DNA from: Hippopus hippopus
Taxonomy: Eukaryota; Mollusca; Bivalvia; Cardiida; Cardiidae
NCBI GenBank assembly: GCA_946811185.2
Contig: OX328104.1
Span: 10,055,918-10,119,917, forward strand
Length of the DNA stretch: 64,000 nucleotides
Reading direction: 5' to 3'
Within the stretch, counting starts at the first letter, position 1; each line of letters starts with the position of its first letter. The notes below the pieces were generated by a model, which saw only the letters and a list, made by a program, of their open reading frames with translations, made no database searches and was not told the DNA's origin. The position numbers and the translations under genes were made by a program. Of this stretch, positions 44,025 through 49,204 are shown piece after piece.

Positions 44025-46515
44025 TCTCTCTCTCTGCAAGGGAAATTGATTTTCATGTTTATTTGATTTTAGTGACTGTGTTACAACAGTTCATCCTCTC
44101 ACCGAAGAATTAAGTACATATAGGGCTATTTCCCTATTAATTAAAGGCTTTTTTGCCAATCTATAAAAAATATCAAGGTAGCTAAAATGAAAATGTATCA
44201 CCTCATAAACAGCACAAAAAAAAAAAGTGTTGGGAAAAAAAAGAGCCCTTGTTAAGTGTAAATGTATTTCCTCCTTTTCAGTAATGTTTTCGACATTTCT
44301 AGAAAAGATTTTGAAATTTTAAGATTATGTGCAAGGAAGAAAAAGTCGTGGTGTACGTTTCAATTAAATCAACCTTTCAGTTAATGTTTTCTGAACATGG
44401 AATCGTCTTGAAAAAAGTTACTTATACATGTAGAATCTAGGGATTTTAGTCAATAAGCACTCTTACAGGGATCGAATCAATGAACATGTTCACAATCAAA
44501 CAGCCAGAATTGAACCAAACACTGTAAAACCTAAACCCTGCTATGTGAAGAGTATACAATTTCCACACACACATACACACATAAAGGTTAATTTCTTTAG
44601 CCAAGAGAGAGAGAAATCTATGGACGAAAAACCAACATAAAACATATGAACGCCCATGCCATATGATTCAGAGAGAGAGAGAAAAGAGGGGGAGATCTAC
44701 TGAGACAGGGAAAGACAGAGCTGTGGTGAAAAATCATAATAAATTAAGCATAAAAATTTATTTCCCTTGCCAAGTGATTCAAGAGAGAGATAAAGAGAGA
44801 GAGAGATGCAGGCATATTATCATAATGCATTTAATTATGTTTGCTAGAAGTATTTGTTATAACTTATAGCAATAAAAATCTGTTTTAATCAGTTCTATTC
44901 ATATCTGTTCATATTATAAATTTAATTACCGAATGACTCCTTTTTTACGAACATTTCATAATACTTTAAAAATCACATTCAAATAAAGTGAAAAAATTAA
45001 AATTCTTACATAATCTACAAAATAAAACACAAAAAACATGCTTTGAAAGCTATTTATTTGCTGTGGCGAATACATTCTTCCTGTGGCATATCTGTGGCGT
45101 GTAACTCAGCTGTGGCGTATTTTTTAACATCGATTTAGTCCATAAATATGAAATATTATAGGGTTAATTCACGTTTTTGAGGTCGTTAACATTTGCAGAG
45201 GCCCGAAAAATGCTTTAACGCCCGAGTGTGAAGCACGAGGGTGTTAAAGTATTTTGAGGGCCTCTGCGAATGTTAACAACCGAAAAAAACGTGAATTAAT
45301 GCTATTATTGCATAAAGTAAAGGTATTTTAGCAATAATTTGCAAAGATAGCAAAAATATTTCCATAGATATGCAAATAAGCAAACTTCAAATGTACTGTA
45401 CCTAAATGGGTCAAAACCGGAAGTCGGCGAAGAAGTTTTTGTTATGAGCAATGAAGGGCCGTTAGTCCTGTATGCCAGTTTTGATTCTCTCGGTGTAAAT
45501 TCACTTCTAATGATTTTTAATACAAAGTGGACTTACATTAGATAAACTTGCACACGTTTGGACGATTACAACTAGGATGAATGAGTGGATATGAATTTCT
45601 GTAACTGAAAGATGTAAGAGGGATCGATCTACATCAAGCGAGGGAATTACCGATCACGTTAAAAAGTGGGTGGGATGTAGCTGGTTTAGAGTACATTTCA
45701 AAAGTGATTTTTTGTTCAGATCTCGATTAAACTGAGATCTGTGCAAAATTTTGTTTGTGGTGTACTGATATCATCAAAGACAAGCCATGAAAAGGATCTG
45801 ATATGGTACAAGTTCCTACAGTTTGATGGTCGGATTCTAGGGAAAATCTGACAAGAACAAACGTTGTTTACGAGGTAGGCCCGAATCGAGGATATTGATA
45901 GTACAAAGCCGGGCATTAACGGCGCGTGAATTTACTGATTAATACACGTTTTCTCCCGTTAACGCCCGGTTTTTACCCGATAATACATGCTTATAACAGC
46001 CCAGAAAGGCACATTTTATGCAATAATTCTAAATAATTTTTGCACAGACGATAGATAATAACAATCTATACGATAAAACACAAAAAACAGGATTTGATAG
46101 CTATATATTTGCTGTGGCATATACATTTCTCCTGTGGCGTATCTGTGGCTGATTCTTCTGTGGCGTATTTTAGTGTGACCGGGGCCTGACAGGTGTGAAC
46201 AACTGTTAGTGTAATAGCAAAATTGTATGTAAATTTTGAATAAGCGGACGATTTCTCCAGAGAAATCGTCCCCAAGCAGTTTGAGAATGAAGTCCCTCAA
46301 AATCTGGTTAATTCATCATACTTGTATTGGGGGGAGGGGGGTTTCAAAGTCTACTTTTATGCCATTTTATGGTAATCCATTTTATCAGACTATCGTACTT
46401 TGATTTCCCTTTCAGCTTGAGCCACACTGGCACTGCTTGTTTCGCTTTCTCCGTCAAACTCTGTATGTTTACCCAGCGCCCCAGATAATGTAAGTCTTGC
46501 ACCTGATCTGCGCAT
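24178..46515 (-). CDS. Large coiled-coil protein, 721 aa, 13 coding exons, family not recognised
   Basis: Exons in transcript order: 46515-46399, 41683-41634, 39205-39106, 36990-36902, 34190-34076, 32989-32858, 31849-31625, 29997-29842, 29404-29324, 29120-29066, 27587-27496, 25968-25917, 25079-24178. All junctions are GT-AG and in phase. The total is 2166 nt, divisible by three and ending TAG. The start MRRSGARLTLSGALGKHTEF has an in-frame TAG 18 nt upstream. Residues 35-120 are strongly heptad-like coiled coil (HLKQENQKLKKDLADLR, ERYDERRVVLLKSQVIQLER, ALSSRGTVLLEVENALKWLA). The middle (158-420) is mostly helical and charged. Residues 422-500 include another Glu/Lys/Gln coiled coil. From about 500 to the end it is polar, Ser/Lys-rich and probably disordered, closing with basic KLRRSGSLTRINRES and MPGKRPAFR. 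No signal peptide or membrane segment. The composition suggests a cytoskeletal or centrosomal protein, but that is inference. A divergent promoter with FBXO22 is likely. Confidence 0.85.
25149..25331. mobile_element. Family B'' MITE with TTAA ends
   Basis: Inverted ends TTAACCCTTAGCCTGCTAA and TTAGCAGGTTAAGGGTTAA are nearly perfect. The interior keeps CAGGTCAAGATCAGGCTGCT but the second hairpin arm is lost. Confidence 0.8.
25495..25690. mobile_element. Family B' element
   Basis: CTCAACAGACATTTCCAGTT, then CCAAGATCAGAATGCAAATT facing TAGTCTGATCTTTATCAA, then ACTGGCTGCAAAGGTATC. Confidence 0.65.
25917..25968 (-). CDS. Coiled-coil gene, exon 12
   Basis: 52 nt, residues 405-421, LSDVVETLKVKDFEESE; donor GAAG|gtaggt. 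Confidence 0.86.
26158..26440 (+). mobile_element. SINE-1 in intron 11
   Basis: Head TTGTAGCGCAGTTGGTAGTG with an A-box-like motif, body TTTTTGAGGATTGATGACC, end AAAACCACACAAACAAAC. Confidence 0.7.
26479..26640 (+). mobile_element. tRNA-headed SINE fragment
   Basis: GTGGTGTAGGGGTACAGAGT and GCAGATTTGAGCCTTGTGA resemble A and B boxes. The body differs from SINE-1. Confidence 0.45.
26789..27004 (+). mobile_element. Family C MITE, decayed
   Basis: GAGTCATGCTTCGAG start, GGCTGACCTGAGTCAAAAG, AAAATGGATCCATTTTGT and CCCAGAGCAAGG end. Confidence 0.65.
27215..27490 (+). mobile_element. SINE-1 abutting the exon 11 splice donor
   Basis: Head GCCCGGTAGACAGGACTGG, body AATATTGTGCAAAGCACTGT, end ACATTGTCAAACACCATAAA. 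It stops about five bases from the GT of the exon 11 donor (27494-27495). Confidence 0.72.
27496..27587 (-). CDS. Coiled-coil gene, exon 11
   Basis: 92 nt, residues 374-404, ILDAYIKLNQSASEESLKKF onward. A SINE-1 copy begins only about five bases beyond the 5' splice site. Confidence 0.87.
27652..27735. mobile_element. Family B hairpin core
   Basis: GTTTAGATCAAGACAAGACT faces AGTCTGGTCTTTGATCTTCA. Confidence 0.6.
27845..28043 (+). mobile_element. Family A MITE, left end lost
   Basis: The core AAATGCTGGTCACCAGCATC is intact apart from one base. Ends CAGTAAAGACCTAA. Confidence 0.75.
28061..28134. repeat. Long palindrome, 54 bp perfect core
   Basis: 27 bases on each side of the centre TAC|GTA (28098/28099) pair without mismatch; one arm starts GTAGTGATCGTCACCTTGGC. 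The pairing continues imperfectly to TTTAAA on both sides. Confidence 0.92.
28287..28484. mobile_element. Family B MITE
   Basis: AGATCAAGATCAGACTGCAC faces TGCAGTCTGATCTCTGATC. Ends AGTGAAAGAGTTAA. Confidence 0.75.
28497..28666 (-). mobile_element. Family A MITE, left end lost
   Basis: It starts inside the element at AACTGTGACTGAAAAGTTGA. The core and GGTAAAGGGTTAA end are present. Confidence 0.75.
28817..29042 (+). mobile_element. Family A MITE, complete
   Basis: TTAACCCTTCACCACACAAT start. The core is partly broken (GAACACTGGTAAGCAGCATT). It ends 23 bases from the exon 10 boundary. Confidence 0.75.
29066..29120 (-). CDS. Coiled-coil gene, exon 10
   Basis: 55 nt, residues 356-373, GYADFEQMGNEVVVKPLQ. 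Of the three adjacent AG acceptors only the one before GGT keeps the frame open. The polypyrimidine tract is weak. Confidence 0.78.
29324..29404 (-). CDS. Coiled-coil gene, exon 9
   Basis: 81 nt, residues 329-355, VDCLKSELKYHQKVYNLQLK onward; donor CAA|gtaatt. Confidence 0.87.
29745..29789 (+). mobile_element. Family A end fragment
   Basis: AAATGCTTTCAAATTGGTAA, TCTAAAATTTTGT and AGAGTTAA only. Confidence 0.5.
29842..29997 (-). CDS. Coiled-coil gene, exon 8
   Basis: 156 nt, residues 277-328, PALKSPALKKVTSEHVLKSL onward. The PALKSPALKK start holds a short internal duplication. Confidence 0.88.
30068..30150. mobile_element. Family B hairpin core
   Basis: GTGTAGATTAAGATCAGACT faces AAGTCTAATCTTGGATCTCC. 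Confidence 0.6.
30424..30640 (+). mobile_element. Family C MITE, left tip lost
   Basis: CAACCCAGGTCAGCCCCCAC with AGGCTGATCCAGGTCGAAAC, then TCAAAGGACCATTTTACCTC and TGAGTGCTGCTCAAA. Confidence 0.68.
30679..30908 (+). mobile_element. Family C MITE with ATTT target duplication
   Basis: GAGCCATGCTCTGGCAAAAG start and CAGAGCGTTGCTC end, with ATTT on both flanks. It contains a long T run and the palindrome AGGTCAGCCTG/CAGGCTGACCTGGG. Confidence 0.8.
31168..31610 (+). mobile_element. Family A MITE split by family C
   Basis: The left piece runs to TTGTTGCCTACAAAT at 31300. The right piece resumes AAATGTTTTGAAGATGGACA at 31560. A family C copy lies between. Confidence 0.65.
31301..31559 (+). mobile_element. 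Family C MITE, complete, with AAAT target duplication
   Basis: GAGCCATGCTCTGTGAAAAG start and CAGAGCATGGCTC end. AAAT at 31297-31300 and 31560-31563. It is near the family consensus and is nested inside a family A copy. Confidence 0.88.
31625..31849 (-). CDS. Coiled-coil gene, exon 7
   Basis: 225 nt, residues 202-276, SKLEGKLSTLYKELIRLHSV onward; phase 0 at both ends, donor TGG|gtaagg. Confidence 0.9.
31880..32368 (+). mobile_element. Family C MITE interrupted by family A
   Basis: GGGCCTTGCTCTGTGAAAAG is followed by GGGA and then the family A copy. Family C resumes at about 32131 with TGATGCTCTGCAAAAACTCG and ends near CACCACTCATA. Confidence 0.7.
31907..32130 (-). mobile_element. Family A MITE nested in family C at TTAA
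   Basis: Starts TTAACCCTTTACCAGACGAC and ends GTGTGGTAAAGG. It sits at the position where other C copies read GGGCTTAATGC or GGTTTAATGC. Confidence 0.82.
32528..32750 (-). mobile_element. SINE-1, decayed
   Basis: TGCACCTATTCATACATTCC, AAGCCACAGGCTTCTTTCCC and AACATTGTTTGCAGTGAG match the body read on the minus strand. Confidence 0.55.
32858..32989 (-). CDS. Coiled-coil gene, exon 6
   Basis: 132 nt, residues 158-201, NRTTEQLAHALKFYGDFVHP onward; phase 0 at both ends. Confidence 0.88.
33149..33384 (+). mobile_element. Family A MITE, complete
   Basis: TTAATCTTTTACCAAATAAT start, core AAATGCTGGTGACCAGCATT, end GGTAAAGAGTTAA. Confidence 0.78.
33519..33641 (+). mobile_element. Family A right-end fragment
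   Basis: TGTCTGCAAATGCTTTCAAT, GGACCAGTCTAAAATTTTGT and GGTAAAGACTTAA. Confidence 0.65.
33655..33832 (-). mobile_element. Family A MITE, decayed
   Basis: AAATTAAATGTGGCTAAAAT, ACCAACATTTTCTCATTTT and GGTGAAGGGTAAAC. Confidence 0.55.
34076..34190 (-). CDS. Coiled-coil gene, exon 5
   Basis: 115 nt, residues 119-157, AYISMDIRGPQVHVERSDLT onward; donor GAA|gtagta. Confidence 0.86.
34269..35708 (-). mobile_element. HINE-like element, AGCTCCACTGGC family, 1.44 kb
   Basis: Read on the minus strand it starts AGCTCCACTGGCCGAAAGCC (35708) and ends GCCAGTGGAGCGATACAGG, a GGGCCATCTTGGCCC hairpin and CTCTTGT (34269). The interior is about eight diverged units of 110-130 bp with TAGATAAAGCTACATGCCAA and ATAAGCCCATGTAAAACTTG. 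Confidence 0.78.
34309..34415 (+). mobile_element. Family A fragment nested in the HINE
   Basis: TTAACCCTTTACCACACAAA, GACCCTGAAAGAGAAGGC and then decay after AAAGGACATGTTGTAAGC. Confidence 0.6.
35746..35970 (-). mobile_element. Family A MITE, complete
   Basis: CTAAACTCTTTACCAAACAA start, perfect core with GGTGGG-type outer pair, end GGTAAAATGTTAA. Confidence 0.82.
36294..36492 (+). mobile_element. Family A MITE, heavily decayed
   Basis: TTAACCCTTTTCTAAACAAT start, CCCCTGAGGAATAAAAC and GCAAATGCTTTCAATTTGGA. The core is lost. Confidence 0.6.
36495..36682 (-). mobile_element. Family A MITE, left end lost
   Basis: TTTGAAAGCATTTACAGATG, AGGAGAAAACGCTGGTTACC and TTCAATCTCAGGGATGTAG. Confidence 0.6.
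36902..36990 (-). CDS. Coiled-coil gene, exon 4
   Basis: 89 nt, residues 90-118 plus two bases, VLVLNDALSSRGTVLLEVEN onward; acceptor tattttacag. Confidence 0.87.
37336..37612 (+). mobile_element. Family C MITE, complete but diverged
   Basis: GAGCCATGCTCTCTAAAAAG start, AAAGGACCACTCTACCTCAT in the middle, GAGAGGCTCA end. Confidence 0.7.
37637..37866 (-). mobile_element. Family A MITE, complete
   Basis: GTAACCCTTTATAAGACAAG start, core GAGAAATTGTCGGTTACCAG, end AGTAAAGGGTTAA. Confidence 0.75.
37967..38190 (-). mobile_element. Family A MITE
   Basis: CTTTACCGAACGACAAAATC start, core GAGAAAATGCTAGTTATCAT, end AAAAGCGTTAA. Confidence 0.72.
38228..38258 (+). mobile_element. Fragment of the AGAGCTCCAGATA MITE
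   Basis: AGAGCTCCAGATACTGGGAG matches the end of the element at 11772. Confidence 0.5.
38263..38499 (-). mobile_element. Family A MITE
   Basis: TTAACTTTTTACTAAAGGAC start, core ATGCTGGTTAACCGCATTTT, end GGTAATGGGTCAA. Confidence 0.7.
38924..39046. mobile_element. Short MITE, 30-bp inverted ends
   Basis: GTTGGCGTTTGAGATAAAAT and ATTTTATCTCAAATACCAAC are the imperfect inverted ends. The interior contains GAGCTCACCAAAGGCTCGC. 123 bp, in intron 3. Confidence 0.72.
39106..39205 (-). CDS. Coiled-coil gene, exon 3
   Basis: 100 nt, residues 56-89, SLYNQLVKENSHERYDERRV onward; donor CAG|gtaaga, acceptor catag. Confidence 0.88.
39249..39454. mobile_element. Family B'' MITE
   Basis: TATCCTGCTAAATAAG at the left, GAAGATCAGGCTGCACATTT facing TGCAGTCTGATCTTCATC, and TTAGCAACCCAAGGGTTGAA at the right. 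Confidence 0.72.
39652..39878 (-). mobile_element. Family A MITE, complete
   Basis: CTCAACTATGTACCAAATGA start, perfect core, TTGTAAAGAGTTAA end. Confidence 0.78.
40033..40525 (+). mobile_element. Family C MITE interrupted by family A, ATAT target duplication
   Basis: TAGCCATGCACTGTGAAAAG starts the left part. The right part resumes ATGAATCTCTGTGATGCATT and ends AGTGCATGGCTC, with ATAT on both flanks. Confidence 0.78.
40059..40291 (-). mobile_element. Family A MITE nested in family C, TTAA on both sides
   Basis: GTTTAACTCATTTTACCTAA at the left and GGTAAAGGGTTAATGAATC at the right. The host C sequence is restored by removing the insert and one TTAA. Confidence 0.87.
40526..41633 (-). other. 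Intron 2 segment without recognised repeats
   Basis: This is a 1.1 kb A/T-rich intronic stretch. I see no known family copy and no exon-like segment. A short CACACACACA run lies beside the exon 2 donor. Confidence 0.45.
41634..41683 (-). CDS. Coiled-coil gene, exon 2
   Basis: 50 nt encoding HLKQENQKLKKDLADLR, a clear heptad pattern. The donor is followed by a GT dinucleotide run. Confidence 0.85.
41745..41840 (+). mobile_element. Family A left-half fragment
   Basis: CCTTTGCCAAACAATCCAGT, GAAGCCTTTTGAAAACAAG and AACATGCTGGTAACTAG, then breaks off. Confidence 0.6.
42222..42353. repeat. Long palindrome, 70 bp perfect core
   Basis: 35 bases on each side of the centre TTCG|CGAA (42292/42293) pair without mismatch (42258-42327); one arm starts CGAAGACCAGTCAAAAAATT. 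Flanking CTTCAG(T/A)CTGAAGGT repeats add further pairing. Outer GTACGGCGGTAC (about 42053) and GGTACCGCCGTA (about 42366) may be the ends of a ~350-bp element. Confidence 0.9.
42600..42790 (+). repeat. Left member of a diverged inverted pair (partner 46205-46300)
   Basis: TGCTTGGGGACGATTTCTCT and ATTCAAAATTCATATACAAT recur inverted near 46205-46300. Internal short repeats of GAAATCRTCCCC are present. Confidence 0.6.
42952..43683. mobile_element. Foldback element with tandem GGACGTTTTGGCCA arms
   Basis: The left arm has five tandem units of GGACGTTTTGGCCA type. The right arm has the complement TGGCCAAAACGTCC repeated about six times. TAGCTAAC flanks the element at 42944-42951 and 43684-43691, an apparent 8-bp target duplication. 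The interior is A/T-rich without ORF. It lies in intron 1 of the coiled-coil gene. Confidence 0.82.
43847..44036. repeat. Duplicated ~57-bp segment with CTGT and CT microsatellites
   Basis: GACATAGGTTCTTGTTTCAT and CCGTTCGTCAATCT occur in two copies (about 43847-43903 and 43935-43993), each followed by a pyrimidine microsatellite: (CTGT)n, then (CT)n to 44036. Confidence 0.8.
44041..45014 (-). other. Intron 1 segment, A/T-rich, GA-rich patches
   Basis: It contains one very decayed family A-like stretch at about 44220-44330 (GTTGGGAAAAAAAAGAGC; TTCAGTAATGTTTTCGACA) and GAGAGAGA patches near 44605, 44670 and 44780. No exon seen. Confidence 0.4.
45015..45130 (+). repeat. Direct repeat, copy 1 (copy 2 at 46065-46170)
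   Basis: ATAAAACACAAAAAACA, GATAGCTAT-like and TTTGCTGTGGC with CTGTGGCGTATTTT recur about 1.05 kb downstream. Confidence 0.7.
45164..45299. mobile_element. Hairpin MITE of 136 bp
   Basis: TTAATTCACGTTTTTGAGGT and its complement at the right end pair. Inward, GCAGAGGCCC and TTTAACGCCCGAG pair with CGAGGGTGTTAAA and GGGCCTCTGC. Confidence 0.8.
46065..46170 (+). repeat. Direct repeat, copy 2
   Basis: ATAAAACACAAAAAACAGGA, TATATTTGCTGTGGCATATA and CTGTGGCGTATTTTAGTG match copy 1 at 45015. Confidence 0.7.
46205..46300 (-). repeat. Right member of the inverted pair with 42600-42790
   Basis: ATAGCAAAATTGTATGTAAA and GAAATCGTCCCCAAGCAG are the complement of the left member. It lies about 100 bases downstream of exon 1 of the coiled-coil gene, in its intron. 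Confidence 0.6.
46399..46515 (-). CDS. Coiled-coil gene, coding exon 1
   Basis: 39 codons from ATG to REIK, donor AAA|gtacga, phase 0. An in-frame TAG lies upstream of the ATG. This exon is 4.7 kb from exon 2 and was placed by its open frame, donor and phase match, so it is slightly less certain than the others. Confidence 0.78.
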
Positions 46516-47155
46516 TATTTTTTCATAAATCTAAGCATTGACGTAACAAAAAAATATTGATATTCACGGTTGCAACGGAGCTCTTGTTGTTGCTACTGTT
46601 GTTGTTGTTCTGCCTAAAACACACGGTATACCAATACCGGAACAATCCGGTAAACCGCGGATGGGGGGGTTAAAAAAAGGGGGGGGAGGTTTCGAAAAGT
46701 TCTTGTGTCATCCCCTATATTCTACCCCTGGTATCAGTGGTATAATATTTGCATTTATTTGCATTGCAGGTTGACTTGGGTTGATTTTTTCCATTTTTTT
46801 TCTGCAGCTTTCAAATTCATCTTGTGAAACAAGCAGCCTGCGCAAATTATCATTCTGGAAAGGATTTTCCTAGATTTGTCACCTAGCTCCCTTTTTACAG
46901 CTTATTGCATACATTTAGCTGTAAAACTGGGAGTGAATGAGGATTTTCTTTGCCCCGGATCGTTGTGATAAGAAAGGGAGCTACCTAAATTTACATGATC
47001 TCACCAAACGTCAAAAATGATTATCGCCTAATTAAGTAAGGCCTTTGGTGCCATATCATCAGTAAAGAAGAAGACAGAAATTAAAAAAAAAAAAAACGAC
47101 AGAGTTTTTCAAATACTTGTTGGAATGTTATGAAGTAAATCAAGGGAGAAAAATG
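46516..47155. promoter_or_regulatory. Upstream region of the coiled-coil gene, probable divergent promoter
   Basis: It lies between the divergent starts of the coiled-coil gene and FBXO22. A TGACGTAA motif occurs about 25 bases above the ATG at 46515, and GTTGTTGTTGTT is nearby. No TATA box in convincing position. This role is inferred from position. Confidence 0.4.
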
Positions 47156-47229
47156 TGCCCGACGTGGGACTCAAACCCACGACTCCCGGAACACTAGTAT
47201 CGCAGCTCTACCAACTGAGCTAAGCGGGC
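47156..47229 (-). repeat. tRNA-like sequence, copy 1
   Basis: Read on the minus strand: GCCCGCTTAGCTCAGTTGGT (A box), GTGGGTTTGAGTCCCAC (B box with perfect T stem) and CGGGCA end. The acceptor stem mostly pairs. The anticodon stem does not form, so this is probably a tRNA-derived repeat and not a working tRNA gene. Confidence 0.6.
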
Positions 47230-47381
47230 ATCTGATCGTGAGTCCACCCAATTTCAACTGCAACACTTGATTTTCTTGGAGTCACCAACTCCCCCTCCGG
47301 TCCCAACGGACCACTGGTGCCGTTAACCAGCGTTCACAAATTGACCTCATCGCCAGTGAAGTAAATCAAGGGAGAAAAGTG

Positions 47382-47459
47382 TGCCCAACGTGGGGCTCGA
47401 ACCCATGACCCCCAGAACACTAACTAGTACTGCAGCTCTACCAACTAAGCTAGCCGGGC
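47382..47459 (-). repeat. tRNA-like sequence, copy 2
   Basis: GCCCGGCTAGCTTAGTTGGT, GGGTTCGAGCCCC and GTTGGGCA. The acceptor stem pairs over seven positions with two G-U. Again there is no anticodon stem. It lies about 228 bases from copy 1 with the same flank GAAGTAAATCAAGGGAGAAA, so the unit is tandemly duplicated. Confidence 0.6.
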
Positions 47460-48557
47460 ATCTAGTCTTGACTCCACCCAAAGTCTACAACAACAGTTAC
47501 ATGATCAATAACATGCTTCAAGTATGTGACTTCGCATTTAAATCAGTGCAATGAGGTCATATCTTGCTCCCATACTCATATAAATAGATTGAGTAACCGG
47601 TTGCCCACTTGCATACTTTCGTTGAATATTATATAACCATACAATTTTTTCAAAATCACTTTATGTTTGTTTTCTATGTCTCTTCTTTCCTGATAATTTG
47701 CCGTACTTAAACCAGTGGTGAATCATATAAAGTTTAGTGATATTTATTAAAATCGGAATAGCCTACTGTAATCCTGCCCCGGTAGGTTTATATCCGTATT
47801 TATGTATTTCTATATCCGATACTGACTGACAGTTGTCATCAAGGACAATTATGTTTTTCAGGACTTTCAGCTCTTTGATTTCAGAGAAAGTAAGAGTAAA
47901 CAATAGCGGGTACGTCTAAAATGCGAAAAGGAGTCCTTTTCGCAAAAAGGAGTCCTTTTCGCAAAAAGGAGTCCTTTTCGCAAAAAGGAGTCCTTTTCGC
48001 GAAAAGAACTCAAGATGACTCCTTTTCGCGAAAAGGACATAAAATTTTACGAAAAGGAGTCTGAGAAGATGACTCCTTTTCGCGAAAAGGCCATAAGATT
48101 TTACGGAAAGGAGTCAGTCCTTTTCACGAAAGGACTGAACATTGTAGGAAAAAGGGACCCCTTTTCAAATTAGGACTTCTTTTCACGAAAAGATTTGTTT
48201 GTATGGTGTTCAACATCATTTCAGTTAGATCGCGGCAGCCAGTGCACCTGTCTATGTTTTCCCGGAGTTCCGAAAAGGAGTGTCATAAGTGTGAAAAGGA
48301 CTCCATTTTGGCAAGGACTTTCATCTGACGAAAATGATTCCTCTCCACAAAAAAAGAGTCTTTTTTGTAAAGTAAGTCTGATATATGAAAAGGGCTCATT
48401 TTCATGCAAAAAGAAAAGATTTCACGAAAAGGACTTCTTTAATAAAAAAAAAAAATCCCTAGTTTCTTTCAAAATTTTGGCACGAACGTTCTTGGTCGAC
48501 ACAGTATTCAAAATGGTCCAAAGTGATGGAAGTGATATTGATCAGTTATCCAATATC

Positions 48558-48810
48558 TGGTTGCAACACGGGAAAAGGGGCATTCGGACATTTGCGTAAA
48601 GTGTCGTTTCGGATCAGCCTGGGCAGACTAATCCGAAACGACACTTTCCGTTTTTATGTTATTTTCTGTTTTGCGCAAGTCTACTGTTGGGCAAAATCTT
48701 GTGTAATCGTAAAGTGCCGTCTCGGATCAGCCTGCGCGGACTGCGCAGGCTGATCCGAGACGACACTTTACGCAAATGTCCGAATGCCCCTTTTCGCGTG
48801 TTGCAAGCCA
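48558..48810. mobile_element. Family D MITE, near-perfect ends
   Basis: GGTTGCAACACGGGAAAAGG and complement at the right; inward, CGGACATTTGCGTAAAGTG on both sides. The internal palindrome around CAGCCTGCGCGGACTGCGCA is intact. Younger than the copy at 12799. Confidence 0.85.
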
Positions 48811-48877
48811 ATTCTAGAAGTACATCTTCTTGGTATGGGTTAACAAAGCAAGTATTGGAAGCTAATTTATAGATAAA

Positions 48878-49204
48878 TGATTGATTGATTGGTTGATTGA
48901 TTGATTGTATGGTGTTTAACGCCATTTTCAACATATTTCAGTTATATCGCGGCGGTCAGTGTACCTATCCATGCCTTTCCTGGAGTTTCGTTTTACCAGC
49001 ACTCCACACGATATTCTTTTCAAGCCACTGGCTGCTTTCCCACACAACCATCGTCGAAACAATGGTCAGCGGTGAGAGGAATGGGCGCAGTCGCAATGAC
49101 TATCATCAATCCTCAGAAAGAAATTGCCTGAGCCGGCGATCGAACCAGCAGCTCCTGTTCTCAAGTCCTGTACGCTGCCGACTGAGCTACCGGGGCTCGG
49201 CAAG
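48878..49204 (-). mobile_element. SINE-1, full length, 12-bp target duplication
   Basis: TTTATAGATAAA (48866-48877) and TTTATGGATAAA (49205-49216) flank it. Tail TGATTGATTGATTGGTTGAT; tRNA head on the right with CTGCCGACTGAGCTACCGG. Nested in the large element. Confidence 0.85.

Noticed and set aside
43853..44066. Arg-Glu repeat and Ser-Leu repeat ORFs
   Set aside because: They are translations of the CT/GA microsatellite on the two strands and have no other coding signal.
47156..47459. Two functional tRNA genes
   Set aside because: A and B boxes are good, but the anticodon stem cannot form and the unit is tandemly duplicated with its flank, so a tRNA-derived repeat is more likely.
47909..48130. 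CRISPR-like array of CCTTTTCGC units
   Set aside because: The units are palindromic, have no unique spacers and are mirrored at 51.1-51.37 kb. This is a foldback arm in an animal genome.
48195..48599. 134-residue ORF
   Set aside because: It runs across a SINE-1 fragment and the repeat arm of the large element. The composition follows the repeats.
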